Shown here piece by piece: positions 42,977 through 50,085 of a stretch of DNA of 64,000 bases. The DNA comes from Methylibium sp. Root1272 (lineage in GTDB: Bacteria; Pseudomonadota; Gammaproteobacteria; Burkholderiales; Burkholderiaceae_C). Made by a program: the position numbers and the translations under genes. Numbering within the stretch: position 1 is the first letter of the stretch; each line of letters starts with the position of its first letter. The stretch is from NCBI RefSeq assembly GCF_001425905.1, contig NZ_LMDY01000002.1, positions 84,499-148,498 of the forward strand, given 5' to 3'. The notes under the pieces are model-generated. The model did no database searches and was not told the DNA's origin. It saw nothing but the letters and a program-made list of their open reading frames with translations.

Positions 42977-45043
42977 TCACAGGTCCAGCTCGATGCGCTC
43001 ACCGCCGTCGGCGGCAGGTACCGCGCAGCACAGGAGAACCTCGCCTTCGGCCGGTCTCCACGCGGTGGGCTCGGCATAGCTGACGCGACCGGCGGTCATG
43101 CGCGTGGCACAGGAGCCGCAGTGTCCGGCACGGCACGAGAACGGCGGGTTCAGGCCTTTGCCCTCGGCGAACTCGAGCAAGCTGCCGCGCTCCGGAGTCC
43201 ACTCGGCCGCCTCGCCCGTTCTGGCAAAGAACACGGTGGCCTGAGCGGCCGCCGGCAACGGCAACGGCGGCGCCGTCGCGGCGACATCGGGGCGCCTCCT
43301 GAGCGATGACGGACCGAAGGCCTCGGCCTGGATGCGCGTATCGCGCACGCCCAGATCGCGCAGGCCGTCGTAGAGCATCTGCATGAAGCCGGCCGGGCCG
43401 CAGAGGAAGAACTCGTGGTCGTCGAAAGGCAATAGCGACTTCAGGAGATCCATCGTCAGCGGCCCCTTCACGGCGCCGATGGGCGCACCGTCGTCATCGC
43501 CCAGCACCACGCGCAACTTCATCGCACCGTTGGCGCGCTGCACCAGGGCCTGCAACTCTTCGCCGAAGGCTCGAAGCGCTTCGCTGTGCGCCACCTGAAC
43601 GAGGTGCAGCGGGCGCGTGCGCCGGTGGCGAAACCCCTCGGCGACGAGGTGGCGCGCGAAGGCCACCATCGGCGTGATGCCCACACCGGCGCCGATGAGC
43701 ACCGCGGGACGGCGCAGCGTGGCGTCGATGGTGAACTGGCCGCGCGGGCCCAGCGCTTCGATCACGTCGCCCTCGCGCACCTGCTCGTGCAGATGGCGCG
43801 ACGCGGCGCCTTCACGCTTGACGCTCAGCCGCAGGCCTTCGTCGCTGGGTGCCTGCGAGACGGTGTAGATGCGGTGCAGCGTCTCGCCGGCGACGGTCTG
43901 CAGGCGGATCGGCAGGTGCTGGCCGGCCCGGAAGGGCGGCACCGCATGGTCGTCCGCCGGCATCAGGTGGAAGGAGCGGATGACGGTGCTCTCGTCGACG
44001 ATACGGCGCACGCGCCAGGGCCGCCAGGTCTGCGCCAGGCGCTCGGCCTCGCGCCGGGCCTCCGCTTCGCGCCACGTGCCGGTGATGAGCGAGTGGGGCG
44101 ACCAGTCGCGAAACGCCCAGCGCAGCGGCAGGGCCTCGCGCAGCCGCCAACCCGACTCGACACGAAAGCGCCAGGCGCGCTCGGCGCCGTCGAAGGCCGT
44201 CAGGTCGTCGCCGCTCCACACCACCTCGGCGCTGCCGGTGAGCGTGAGCAGGTCGCCCGTGTCGAAGTCGACGAACAGCACGCCGGCGCGCGGGTTGATC
44301 TGCAGATTGCCCAGCGTCATGAAGAAGAAGTTGCCGGTGAACTCGGGCACGAGAAAGGTCCGCTCGTCCTCGATCTTCACGAAGCCTGCCCGGCCGCCGC
44401 GGTGCGAGACATCGGCGCCGCGACCGCTGGTCACGTCGGGGTCACCGGCCGCGGGGGGCGCCTGGGTGGCGATGAACAAGGTGTCGGATCGTCCGATGAA
44501 CGCGCGGGCTTCGGCGTCCAGCCCGTTCAAGGCTTCGATGGCCCGCGGCTGCAGGTCGGTGGCCTCGCGGGCCCATTGGAACTCGCGCCCCTGGATGTAC
44601 TGCGGGCAGTTGCCCACCGATTGATCCACCTCGACGGCGAAGCCCTGGGCATCGGCCGCCACGACATGGCCGTTGACGCGGTTGCGCCGGCGCGTGTGCA
44701 GCTCGATGCCCAGGAACCCCAGCTGCGCGCCGGGCGTCAGCCCCTCGGCGAGCGGATCGCCGGGGATGGGGCGGGCGTGAAAGTCCAATCGCTTGCCACT
44801 GGGCGCCTGCACGAAGCCGGGCCGGCCCACCAGCGTGGAGGCCCAGGGACGGCCGGCTGCATCGATCGAACCGACCAGCATGAAGGGCAGCTGTTCGAAG
44901 AAGCGCCGATGCTGCTCTGGCATCTCGGTGCGGATCACCCGCTGGCCGACACCGACCATGCGCTCACGGATGCCCAGCCGGTCGTGCACAGCCAGTTCGC
45001 CGGCATGAAACGGGTTGCCCTGACGTGCGTTGGAGGTGTCCAT
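42977..45043 (-). CDS. PNPOx-like / ferredoxin reductase / 2Fe-2S fusion oxidoreductase
   Basis: Three-module electron-transfer protein of 688 residues. Residues 1 to about 325 are a pyridoxamine-phosphate-oxidase-like flavin fold (PEQHRRFFEQLPFMLVGSID, GRPWASTLVG, FTGNFFFMTLGNLQINPRAGVLFVD). Residues about 345-580 are a ferredoxin-NADP-reductase module with FRAGQHLPIRL, RIYTVSQAP, the NAD-binding GAGVGITPMVAFARHL and FLCGPAGFMQ. Residues 600-688 are a plant-type 2Fe-2S ferredoxin with FSCRAGHCGSCATR and a fourth Cys in LLCCAVP. Electrons would pass from NAD(P)H through FAD and the iron-sulfur centre to an unknown acceptor or to the PNPOx flavin site. It is the last gene of a leftward group starting with the PNPOx at 46366. 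Confidence 0.87.
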   Translation of the reverse strand: MDTSNARQGNPFHAGELAVHDRLGIRERMVGVGQRVIRTEMPEQHRRFFEQLPFMLVGSIDAAGRPWASTLVGRPGFVQAPSGKRLDFHARPIPGDPLAEGLTPGAQLGFLGIELHTRRRNRVNGHVVAADAQGFAVEVDQSVGNCPQYIQGREFQWAREATDLQPRAIEALNGLDAEARAFIGRSDTLFIATQAPPAAGDPDVTSGRGADVSHRGGRAGFVKIEDERTFLVPEFTGNFFFMTLGNLQINPRAGVLFVDFDTGDLLTLTGSAEVVWSGDDLTAFDGAERAWRFRVESGWRLREALPLRWAFRDWSPHSLITGTWREAEARREAERLAQTWRPWRVRRIVDESTVIRSFHLMPADDHAVPPFRAGQHLPIRLQTVAGETLHRIYTVSQAPSDEGLRLSVKREGAASRHLHEQVREGDVIEALGPRGQFTIDATLRRPAVLIGAGVGITPMVAFARHLVAEGFRHRRTRPLHLVQVAHSEALRAFGEELQALVQRANGAMKLRVVLGDDDGAPIGAVKGPLTMDLLKSLLPFDDHEFFLCGPAGFMQMLYDGLRDLGVRDTRIQAEAFGPSSLRRRPDVAATAPPLPLPAAAQATVFFARTGEAAEWTPERGSLLEFAEGKGLNPPFSCRAGHCGSCATRMTAGRVSYAEPTAWRPAEGEVLLCCAVPAADGGERIELDL

Positions 45044-45081
45044 GGTCGGTTCCCGGTTGGGGCGGACGTCGTGCCGGCAGA

Positions 45082-45702
45082 TCAGGCGGCCAGGCCGACG
45101 GCGGTCTTCCGGAACGGCACGAAGCCGGGCAGCGCCTCCACGCGGGCCAGCCAGGCACGCACGTTCGGGTAGGGCGACAGGTCGACATTGCCTTCAGGTG
45201 CCGCAGAGATGTAGCTGTAGCCCGCGATGTCGGCCAGCGTGGCGGCGTTGCCGACGAGGAAGCTGCGTGCCGCCAACGGCACCTCCATGACCTTGAGCAG
45301 GGCGTGTGCGCGGCCGATCACGTCCTCGGCGTTGTACTTGGCACCGAACACGGTGATCAGGCGCGCCGCGGCCGGACCGAACGCGATCTGACCGGCCGCC
45401 ACCGACAGCCACACCTGCACATCGGCCTGGCCCTTCGGGTCGCGCGGCAGCCAGCGGTGGTCGGGGTCGAACTTGTTCGCCAGATAGACCAGGATGGCGT
45501 TCGAGTCGAACACGATGCTGCCGTTGTCGTCGAGCACCGGGACCTGGCCGAACGGGCTGAGCTTCACGAACTCAGGCGCCTTGTGTGCTCCCTTCATCAG
45601 GTCGACGTCGATCAGTTCATGGGGCACGCCCATCAAGGACAAGGCCAGTTGGGCGCGGTGCGAGTGACCAGACAGCGGGTGCCGATACAGCTTGATGGAC
45701 AT
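45082..45702 (-). CDS. Glutathione S-transferase family protein
   Basis: Soluble protein of 206 residues. The N-terminal thioredoxin-fold domain ([23 protein letters not shown], then [25 protein letters not shown]) contains the cis-Pro and the Glu/Ser-equivalent glutathione contacts (DSNA). The C-terminal domain is all-helical, with the conserved N-capping [18 protein letters not shown]. The catalytic residue is probably the serine in PLSGHS. Its substrate is unknown. It lies 38 bases upstream of the fusion oxidoreductase on the same strand and 28 bases after the PNPOx-like gene. Start chosen at the family N-terminus; an upstream in-frame start would add 45 unrelated residues. Confidence 0.88.
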   Translation of the reverse strand: MSIKLYRHPLSGHSHRAQLALSLMGVPHELIDVDLMKGAHKAPEFVKLSPFGQVPVLDDNGSIVFDSNAILVYLANKFDPDHRWLPRDPKGQADVQVWLSVAAGQIAFGPAAARLITVFGAKYNAEDVIGRAHALLKVMEVPLAARSFLVGNAATLADIAGYSYISAAPEGNVDLSPYPNVRAWLARVEALPGFVPFRKTAVGLAA

Positions 45703-45730
45703 GGTGTTCTCCAGGGTGGGGGGCGATCGA

Positions 45731-46366
45731 TCACGTGGCGTGCTCGCCGGTGGGTCCGGCCAAGGCCGCGAGTCGGGCTTCCAGCGCGACGATGCGCTGG
45801 TCTCGTTCGTCGAGTGCCCGCTGCACGTCTTCTGCATCGAAGCGGACCGGGATGTGCTGCGGGCAGTTCCAGTCGTAGCCCGAGACGGTGACGAGCATGG
45901 CGCGTTGCGGCCGCGCGCGATAAGCCGGGTCGATCAGTGCCTTGGCCAGTGCATCGTCGGGCGCCAGGTCCTTCACGGCCAGACGACCGAGCAGCTTGAG
46001 GCGCACGCGCCGCACGTAGTCCACCAGGATCAGCGCCACACGGTCGTTCACGGCCAGGTTGCCCACGCTGATGAGCTGCCGGCTGCCGGCGTAGTCGGCA
46101 AAGGCCAGCGTCCGGTCGTCCAGTGACTTCAGGAAGCCTCGTGGGCCGCCACGGTGCTGCACATAGGGCCAACCGGTTTCGGACACGGTGGCCATGTAGA
46201 AGCTGCGCTGCGCGGCGATGAACTCGAGCTCCGCTTCGCCCAGGCGATCGTTGAACGCCGGGGCGTCGCCTTCGAAGCTGCGCGCATAGCCCGCCCGGCT
46301 GCCGTCGCGCTGCTGCGCAGCCCTGACGGACGGTGTGAAGGCGATGTCGGCAAACGCGTGGGACAT
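45731..46366 (-). CDS. Pyridoxamine 5'-phosphate oxidase family protein
   Basis: Flavin-binding split-barrel protein of 211 residues. The core is [45 protein letters not shown], then [25 protein letters not shown]-terminal helix ([16 protein letters not shown]) could form a short coiled coil. The fold is the same as that at the N-terminus of the fusion protein encoded two genes downstream, suggesting related chemistry. It is the first gene of a leftward three-gene group. ATG at 46366 is preceded by GGAG; an earlier ATG ten codons upstream is less likely. The 156 bases upstream of it to the DUF3830 stop contain no gene. Confidence 0.85.
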   Translation of the reverse strand: MSHAFADIAFTPSVRAAQQRDGSRAGYARSFEGDAPAFNDRLGEAELEFIAAQRSFYMATVSETGWPYVQHRGGPRGFLKSLDDRTLAFADYAGSRQLISVGNLAVNDRVALILVDYVRRVRLKLLGRLAVKDLAPDDALAKALIDPAYRARPQRAMLVTVSGYDWNCPQHIPVRFDAEDVQRALDERDQRIVALEARLAALAGPTGEHAT

Positions 46367-46522
46367 GACAGGCTCCGTGGGGTCGCCGCGCTGCAAGGGC
46401 GGCGCATGACCGTCACTGTGGCCGAATCGTCCTCACGGCGGAATGCCCGCCGAGGCCAAGTCAGTGTTTCCTGTCCTGGAAGAATGGGCCGTGCGCCGGG
46501 CCCGAAGCGACCCGTTCGCGGG

Positions 46523-46951
46523 CTACGCGGACGTGCGCGCCTCCCACTCGAAAAGCACGTCCTGCGCGCCTTCCCACAGCACCTTGCGCCCCAGCGCCGC
46601 CAGTTGCTCCTGCCCTTCGACGATGCGCAGGAAGTGGTTGCCGGCGAGCGGCCCCATCTTGCTGGCGAAGCTGCACGCGCCATAGGCGATGAGCAGCTCG
46701 GTTTCACTGAAGCCACCGGGATAGAACAGCACATCGCCCACCGAGGGGTGGCAGGTGTGGTTCTCATGGCCCACGCCGAGCTGAAAGTCGCCCAGCGGCA
46801 CCCACACCGCCTCGCCGCTCCAGCGCACATGGATCAGCTTCTGGCGGTAGGGCAGCAGCTTCGCGAACGCGGCGAAGGTGAGCGGCGCCTCGGGGTGGGC
46901 CTCGGCGATGAAGCGGTGGCCCGCGGCGGTGATCTGCAGTCGTTGCGCCAT
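46523..46951 (-). CDS. DUF3830 family protein (cyclophilin-like fold)
   Basis: Protein of 142 residues. The central block KLLPYRQKLIHVRWSGEAVWVPLGD, then GVGHENHTCHPSVGDVLFYPGGFSETELLIAYG, and SKMGPLAGNHFL is characteristic of DUF3830, whose structure resembles a cyclophilin. The function is unknown, but the family recurs in clusters with hydantoinase-type amidohydrolases. Here it follows the dihydropyrimidinase gene by two bases. The ATG at 46951 fits this junction; the longer open frame overlaps the dihydropyrimidinase gene. Confidence 0.85.
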   Translation of the reverse strand: MAQRLQITAAGHRFIAEAHPEAPLTFAAFAKLLPYRQKLIHVRWSGEAVWVPLGDFQLGVGHENHTCHPSVGDVLFYPGGFSETELLIAYGACSFASKMGPLAGNHFLRIVEGQEQLAALGRKVLWEGAQDVLFEWEARTSA

Positions 46952-46953
46952 GG

Positions 46954-48417
46954 TCAGTCCTCCAGCTCCATCCAGCGGCGCCAGCTCTGCTCGCGCGGCC
47001 GTGGGCGTGCCGCCTCGGGCCGCTCGCAGCGCAGGAACTCGCCGCCGCCCACCCGGCCGAGAAAGCGCTCGCCGTCCCACACCACCTCGCCGCGCAGCAG
47101 CGTCATCGCGGGCCAGGCCTGCAGCTCGCGCCCTTCATACGGCGTGTAGTCGGTGGCATGGTGCAGGGCCTCGTTGCGGATGGTGTAGGGCGTGCCGCTG
47201 TTCCAGATCACCAGGTCGGCATCGCTGCCGATGGCGATGGTGCCCTTGCGCGGATACAGGCCGTACAGGCGCGCCGCATTGGTGGCGGTGAGCGCCACGA
47301 ACTGCTGGATGGGCATGCGGCCGGTGAGCACCCCTTCGGAGAACAGCAGCGCCATGCGTGTCTCGAGGCCCGGCACGCCGTTCGGGATGTAGGGAAAGGC
47401 CGGCGGCCTGCCGCCCAGGCGCTTGCCGGAGTCGTCGTCGTAGTTGAACGGTGCGTGGTCCGACGAGAACACGCTGAACAGGCCATCGACCAGGCCGTCC
47501 CAGATCACCTGCTGGTTGGCCTTGTCGCGCGGCGGCGGGCTGCACACGCAGCGCGCACCCAGAAAGTTCGGCAAGGCCAGGTCGTCCTGGGTGAGAAAGA
47601 GGTACTGCGGACAGGTCTCGGCCTGCACGTTGAGCCCCTTGCCACGCGCCCAGCGGATCTGCTCCACGGCCTCGGCGCCCGACACGTGCACCAGCAGGAT
47701 CGGCACGTCCACCAGCTCGGCCAGCGTGATGGCGCGGTGCGTCGCCTCGCGCTCCACCGGTGAGGGCCGCGACAGCCCGTGGTAGCGGGGCTCGCTCTTG
47801 CCCACCGCGAGCAGGCGCTCGGTGAGGTAGGTGATGGCATCGGTGTTCTCGGCGTGGATCATCACCATCGCGCCATGGCGCCGGGCCACCTCCAGCAACT
47901 CCAGGATCTGCCGGTCGTCGAGCTTCATGTCCTCGTAGGTCATGTAGAGCTTGAACGAGGTGTAGCCGCGGTCGATCAGCGCCGGCAGCTCGGTGTTCAG
48001 CACCTCGGGCGTGGGGTCGCTCACGATCAGGTGGAAGGCGTAGTCGACGCTCGCTTTGCCGTCGGCCCGGCGGTGGTAGTCGTCGACCGCCGCCTGCACC
48101 CCCTGTCCGCGCTGCTGCGCGGCGAACGGGATCACGGTGGTGGTGCCGCCGCAGGCGGCCGAGCGGGTGCCGCTCTCGAAGTCGTCGGCCATGCGGATCG
48201 GCGGCAGCATGGGTTGGTCGATGTGGCAATGCGAGTCGACACCGCCCGGCGTGACGAAGCGACCGGCGGCATCGATCTCGCGCGTGCCGGGGCCGGCCTG
48301 CAGCCGCTCGCCCAGCGCCGTGATGCGCCCGGCCGTGATGCCGATGTCGCAGGAGAACAGGTCGGCCGCGGTGGCCGCGCGCGCATTGCGCACGATGAGG
48401 TCGAAGTCGGTGCTCAT
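46954..48417 (-). CDS. hydA: Dihydropyrimidinase / hydantoinase
   Basis: Zinc cyclic amidohydrolase of 487 residues that would open a dihydropyrimidine, hydantoin or similar cyclic ureide ring. Metal ligands are visible as HCH in GGVDSHCHIDQPM, the carboxylated lysine in GYTSFKLYMTYEDM, MIHAENTDAI, LLVHVSGAEA, and the catalytic aspartate in VFSSDHAPFNYDD. The C-terminal GTIAIGSDADLVIW closes the small beta domain. Start at 48417 overlaps the stop of the upstream isomerase-like gene. No N-carbamoyl amidohydrolase is encoded next to it, so the natural substrate may not be a normal pyrimidine. Confidence 0.9.
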   Translation of the reverse strand: MSTDFDLIVRNARAATAADLFSCDIGITAGRITALGERLQAGPGTREIDAAGRFVTPGGVDSHCHIDQPMLPPIRMADDFESGTRSAACGGTTTVIPFAAQQRGQGVQAAVDDYHRRADGKASVDYAFHLIVSDPTPEVLNTELPALIDRGYTSFKLYMTYEDMKLDDRQILELLEVARRHGAMVMIHAENTDAITYLTERLLAVGKSEPRYHGLSRPSPVEREATHRAITLAELVDVPILLVHVSGAEAVEQIRWARGKGLNVQAETCPQYLFLTQDDLALPNFLGARCVCSPPPRDKANQQVIWDGLVDGLFSVFSSDHAPFNYDDDSGKRLGGRPPAFPYIPNGVPGLETRMALLFSEGVLTGRMPIQQFVALTATNAARLYGLYPRKGTIAIGSDADLVIWNSGTPYTIRNEALHHATDYTPYEGRELQAWPAMTLLRGEVVWDGERFLGRVGGGEFLRCERPEAARPRPREQSWRRWMELED

Positions 48418-49142
48418 GCCATCTCCCCGTCGAACACGCTGCCCCAGCCCTTGACGCGCCGCGTGTCGACACCGCACAGGCGCAGGGACTTCCACACCGC
48501 CGTGCTCACGGTGTCGTACACCGGGAGGCCCAGCGCGGCCTCGAGCGCGGGGGCCAGTTGCGCGGCACGCAGGTTGGTGCAGAAGGTGGTCAGGCATTGA
48601 GGGCGGGCTTCGGCCGCCTCGTGCGCCATCTGCACGATCTGCGTCGGCTCGACCTCGGAGAAGCTGAAGTTCACGCTGCGGTTCAGGTGCCGTTCTGCCA
48701 CGCACTCGAAGCCGCTGCGCGCGTAGTTGGCGACGATGGCCGCCTGCACGTCGTCCAGGTAGGGCGTGACCAGGCCGAAGCGCTTGCGCTGCGTCTTCTC
48801 CATGATCTCGTTGAGCGCGAGCACCGAGGTGCAGCAGCGCACGCCGGTCTCCTGCTCGATGAGCTGGCACAGCGCCACGTCGGCCTCGAAGCCGAGCCAG
48901 CCCGACGAGGTGCCGTTCCAGGCGATCACGTCCACGTGCGCGTCGGCCAGCAGCCGCGCCGCCTCCAGGATCGGCGCCATGTCGAACTGGCCCAAAGCTT
49001 GCGGTTGCAGCGAAATCTCGGTCACCCGAAAGCGCCCGAAGTGCGCCGAGACCTCGGGCAGGCCGGAAAGCATGGCCGAGGTGAGCGGTTCCAGGGCGGT
49101 GTTGGACGACGGAGTCAGCATGCCCAGCAGCACGCGCTTCAT
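48414..49142 (-). CDS. Maleate cis-trans isomerase / arylmalonate decarboxylase family protein
   Basis: Asp/Glu-racemase-fold protein of 242 residues. It begins VLLGMLTPSSNTALEPLT, the dicarboxylate-binding loop of maleate isomerases and arylmalonate decarboxylases. The first catalytic cysteine position is occupied by N/G in DVIAWNGTSSGWLGFEAD. The second is in CLTTFCTNLRAAQ, where a cysteine is kept. A conserved VTPYLDDVQAAI segment is also typical. Lack of a cysteine in the first position resembles arylmalonate decarboxylase, which uses only one. It is the first gene of a leftward operon with the dihydropyrimidinase and DUF3830. Confidence 0.8.
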   Translation of the reverse strand: MKRVLLGMLTPSSNTALEPLTSAMLSGLPEVSAHFGRFRVTEISLQPQALGQFDMAPILEAARLLADAHVDVIAWNGTSSGWLGFEADVALCQLIEQETGVRCCTSVLALNEIMEKTQRKRFGLVTPYLDDVQAAIVANYARSGFECVAERHLNRSVNFSFSEVEPTQIVQMAHEAAEARPQCLTTFCTNLRAAQLAPALEAALGLPVYDTVSTAVWKSLRLCGVDTRRVKGWGSVFDGEMA

Positions 49143-49152
49143 GCGATCCCCC

Positions 49153-49182
49153 TACAATTTTTCATCGTTTGCTCCATCGTTT
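49153..49182 (+). promoter_or_regulatory. Promoter and direct repeats before the gntR gene
   Basis: TACAAT at 49153-49158 is a good -10 element for the rightward regulator gene. It is followed by two direct repeats CATCGTTT (49163-49170 and 49175-49182) spaced by one helical turn plus, and a TTGACAAA half-site at 49185. The whole 57-base divergent gap also has to serve the leftward isomerase operon. Confidence 0.45.
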
Positions 49183-49199
49183 CGTTGACAAAAGTTCCC

Positions 49200-49916
49200 A
49201 TGATTGCAAACAAGACCGCCCGCAAGACCGTCGCCCCGCCCACCGGCATCGAGCTGCGCGGCGCCATCTACGACCGCATCCTCCAGGCCGTGCTGGAGCA
49301 CCGCCTGCCGCCGGGGACCAAGCTGGTCGAAGACCGGCTGGCCGAGCTGTTCGAGACCAGCCGGGCGCAGGTGCGCGACGTGCTCGCGCGCCTGGCCGAC
49401 GAGGGCGTGGTCACCACCATCCCCAACCGCGGCGCCTTCATCGCCTCGCCCACGGCGGAGGAGACCCGCGAGGTGTTCGAGGCGCGCCGGCTGATCGAGC
49501 CGGCGCTGGTGCGCCGCTTCATCGCCCAGCGCGACGCCGATGCGGTGGAGCGGCTGCGCGCCCTGGTCGAGGAAGAAGAGAAGGCCCGCGCGCGGCACGA
49601 CCGGCCGACCATGGTGCGGCTGTCGGGGGAGTTCCATATCCGCCTGGCCGAGTACGCCGGCAACCGCATGCTGGCGCGCAGCATGCGGGGCCTGGCCACG
49701 CTCACCTGCCTGGCGATCTTTCTCTACGACGCACCGCACGCCACGGCCTGCCGCGAGGACGAGCACGAGCTGTTGCTCAATGCGCTCGCGCGCCGCCGTG
49801 CCGACCGGGCGGCCGAGCTGATGCTGGAGCACCTGAACCACATCGAGGCCTCGCTCGACCTCAAGGCCCCGCGCGACGAGGCCGTCGACCTGGCCGCGGC
49901 GCTGATGGCGCGCTGA
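49200..49916 (+). CDS. GntR-family regulator with FCD domain
   Basis: Regulator of 238 residues. Residues 15-80 form the winged helix (LRGAIYDRILQAVLEHRLPPGTKLVEDRLAELFETSR, then LADEGVVTTIPNRGAFIASPT). Residues 85-220 are an FCD helical ligand-binding domain with its metal-binding residues (ARRLIEPALVRRF, GEFHIRLAEYAGNRML, EDEHELLLNALARR). Members repress catabolic operons until an organic acid binds. It lies between the leftward dihydropyrimidinase operon and the rightward amidohydrolase operon, and a palindrome of the FadR/FCD type stands 48 bases after its stop. The ATG at 49200 is the first in frame after the promoter. Confidence 0.9.
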   Translation: MIANKTARKTVAPPTGIELRGAIYDRILQAVLEHRLPPGTKLVEDRLAELFETSRAQVRDVLARLADEGVVTTIPNRGAFIASPTAEETREVFEARRLIEPALVRRFIAQRDADAVERLRALVEEEEKARARHDRPTMVRLSGEFHIRLAEYAGNRMLARSMRGLATLTCLAIFLYDAPHATACREDEHELLLNALARRRADRAAELMLEHLNHIEASLDLKAPRDEAVDLAAALMAR

Positions 49917-49963
49917 GCGCCGGTGGGGCGGGGCGCACCGGCTTGGGTCGCGGCGCACCATTT

Positions 49964-50013
49964 GTCGGCATAGTGATTCCATATTGTCGACAATATGCAC
50001 TCTTCATGCCGAC
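49964..50013. promoter_or_regulatory. Nested palindromic operator before the amidohydrolase operon
   Basis: A perfect 16-base palindrome ATATTGTCGACAATAT (49981-49996) is centred inside a second inverted repeat, GTCGGCAT (49964-49971) and ATGCCGAC (50006-50013), both arms lying 21 bases (two helical turns) from the common centre. TTGTCGACAA matches the TNGTNNNACNA half-site logic of FadR-subfamily GntR proteins, and such a regulator is encoded directly upstream. Confidence 0.7.
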
Positions 50014-50049
50014 AGTCATGCGCTGATTTGTTGGCATAGATCTTGAGTC

Positions 50050-50074
50050 GGTTCGGGCCACGATGGTCCGAACC
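50050..50074 (+). promoter_or_regulatory. Leader stem-loop before the amidohydrolase gene
   Basis: GGTTCGG (50050-50056) pairs with CCGAACC (50068-50074), extended by a G-T pair and CCA/TGG to a CGA loop, giving an 11-bp stem that ends 11 bases before the ATG. It could mask or stabilise the translation start region. There is no U-tract, so it is not a standard terminator. Confidence 0.45.
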
Positions 50075-50085
50075 TCCTTCCTTCC

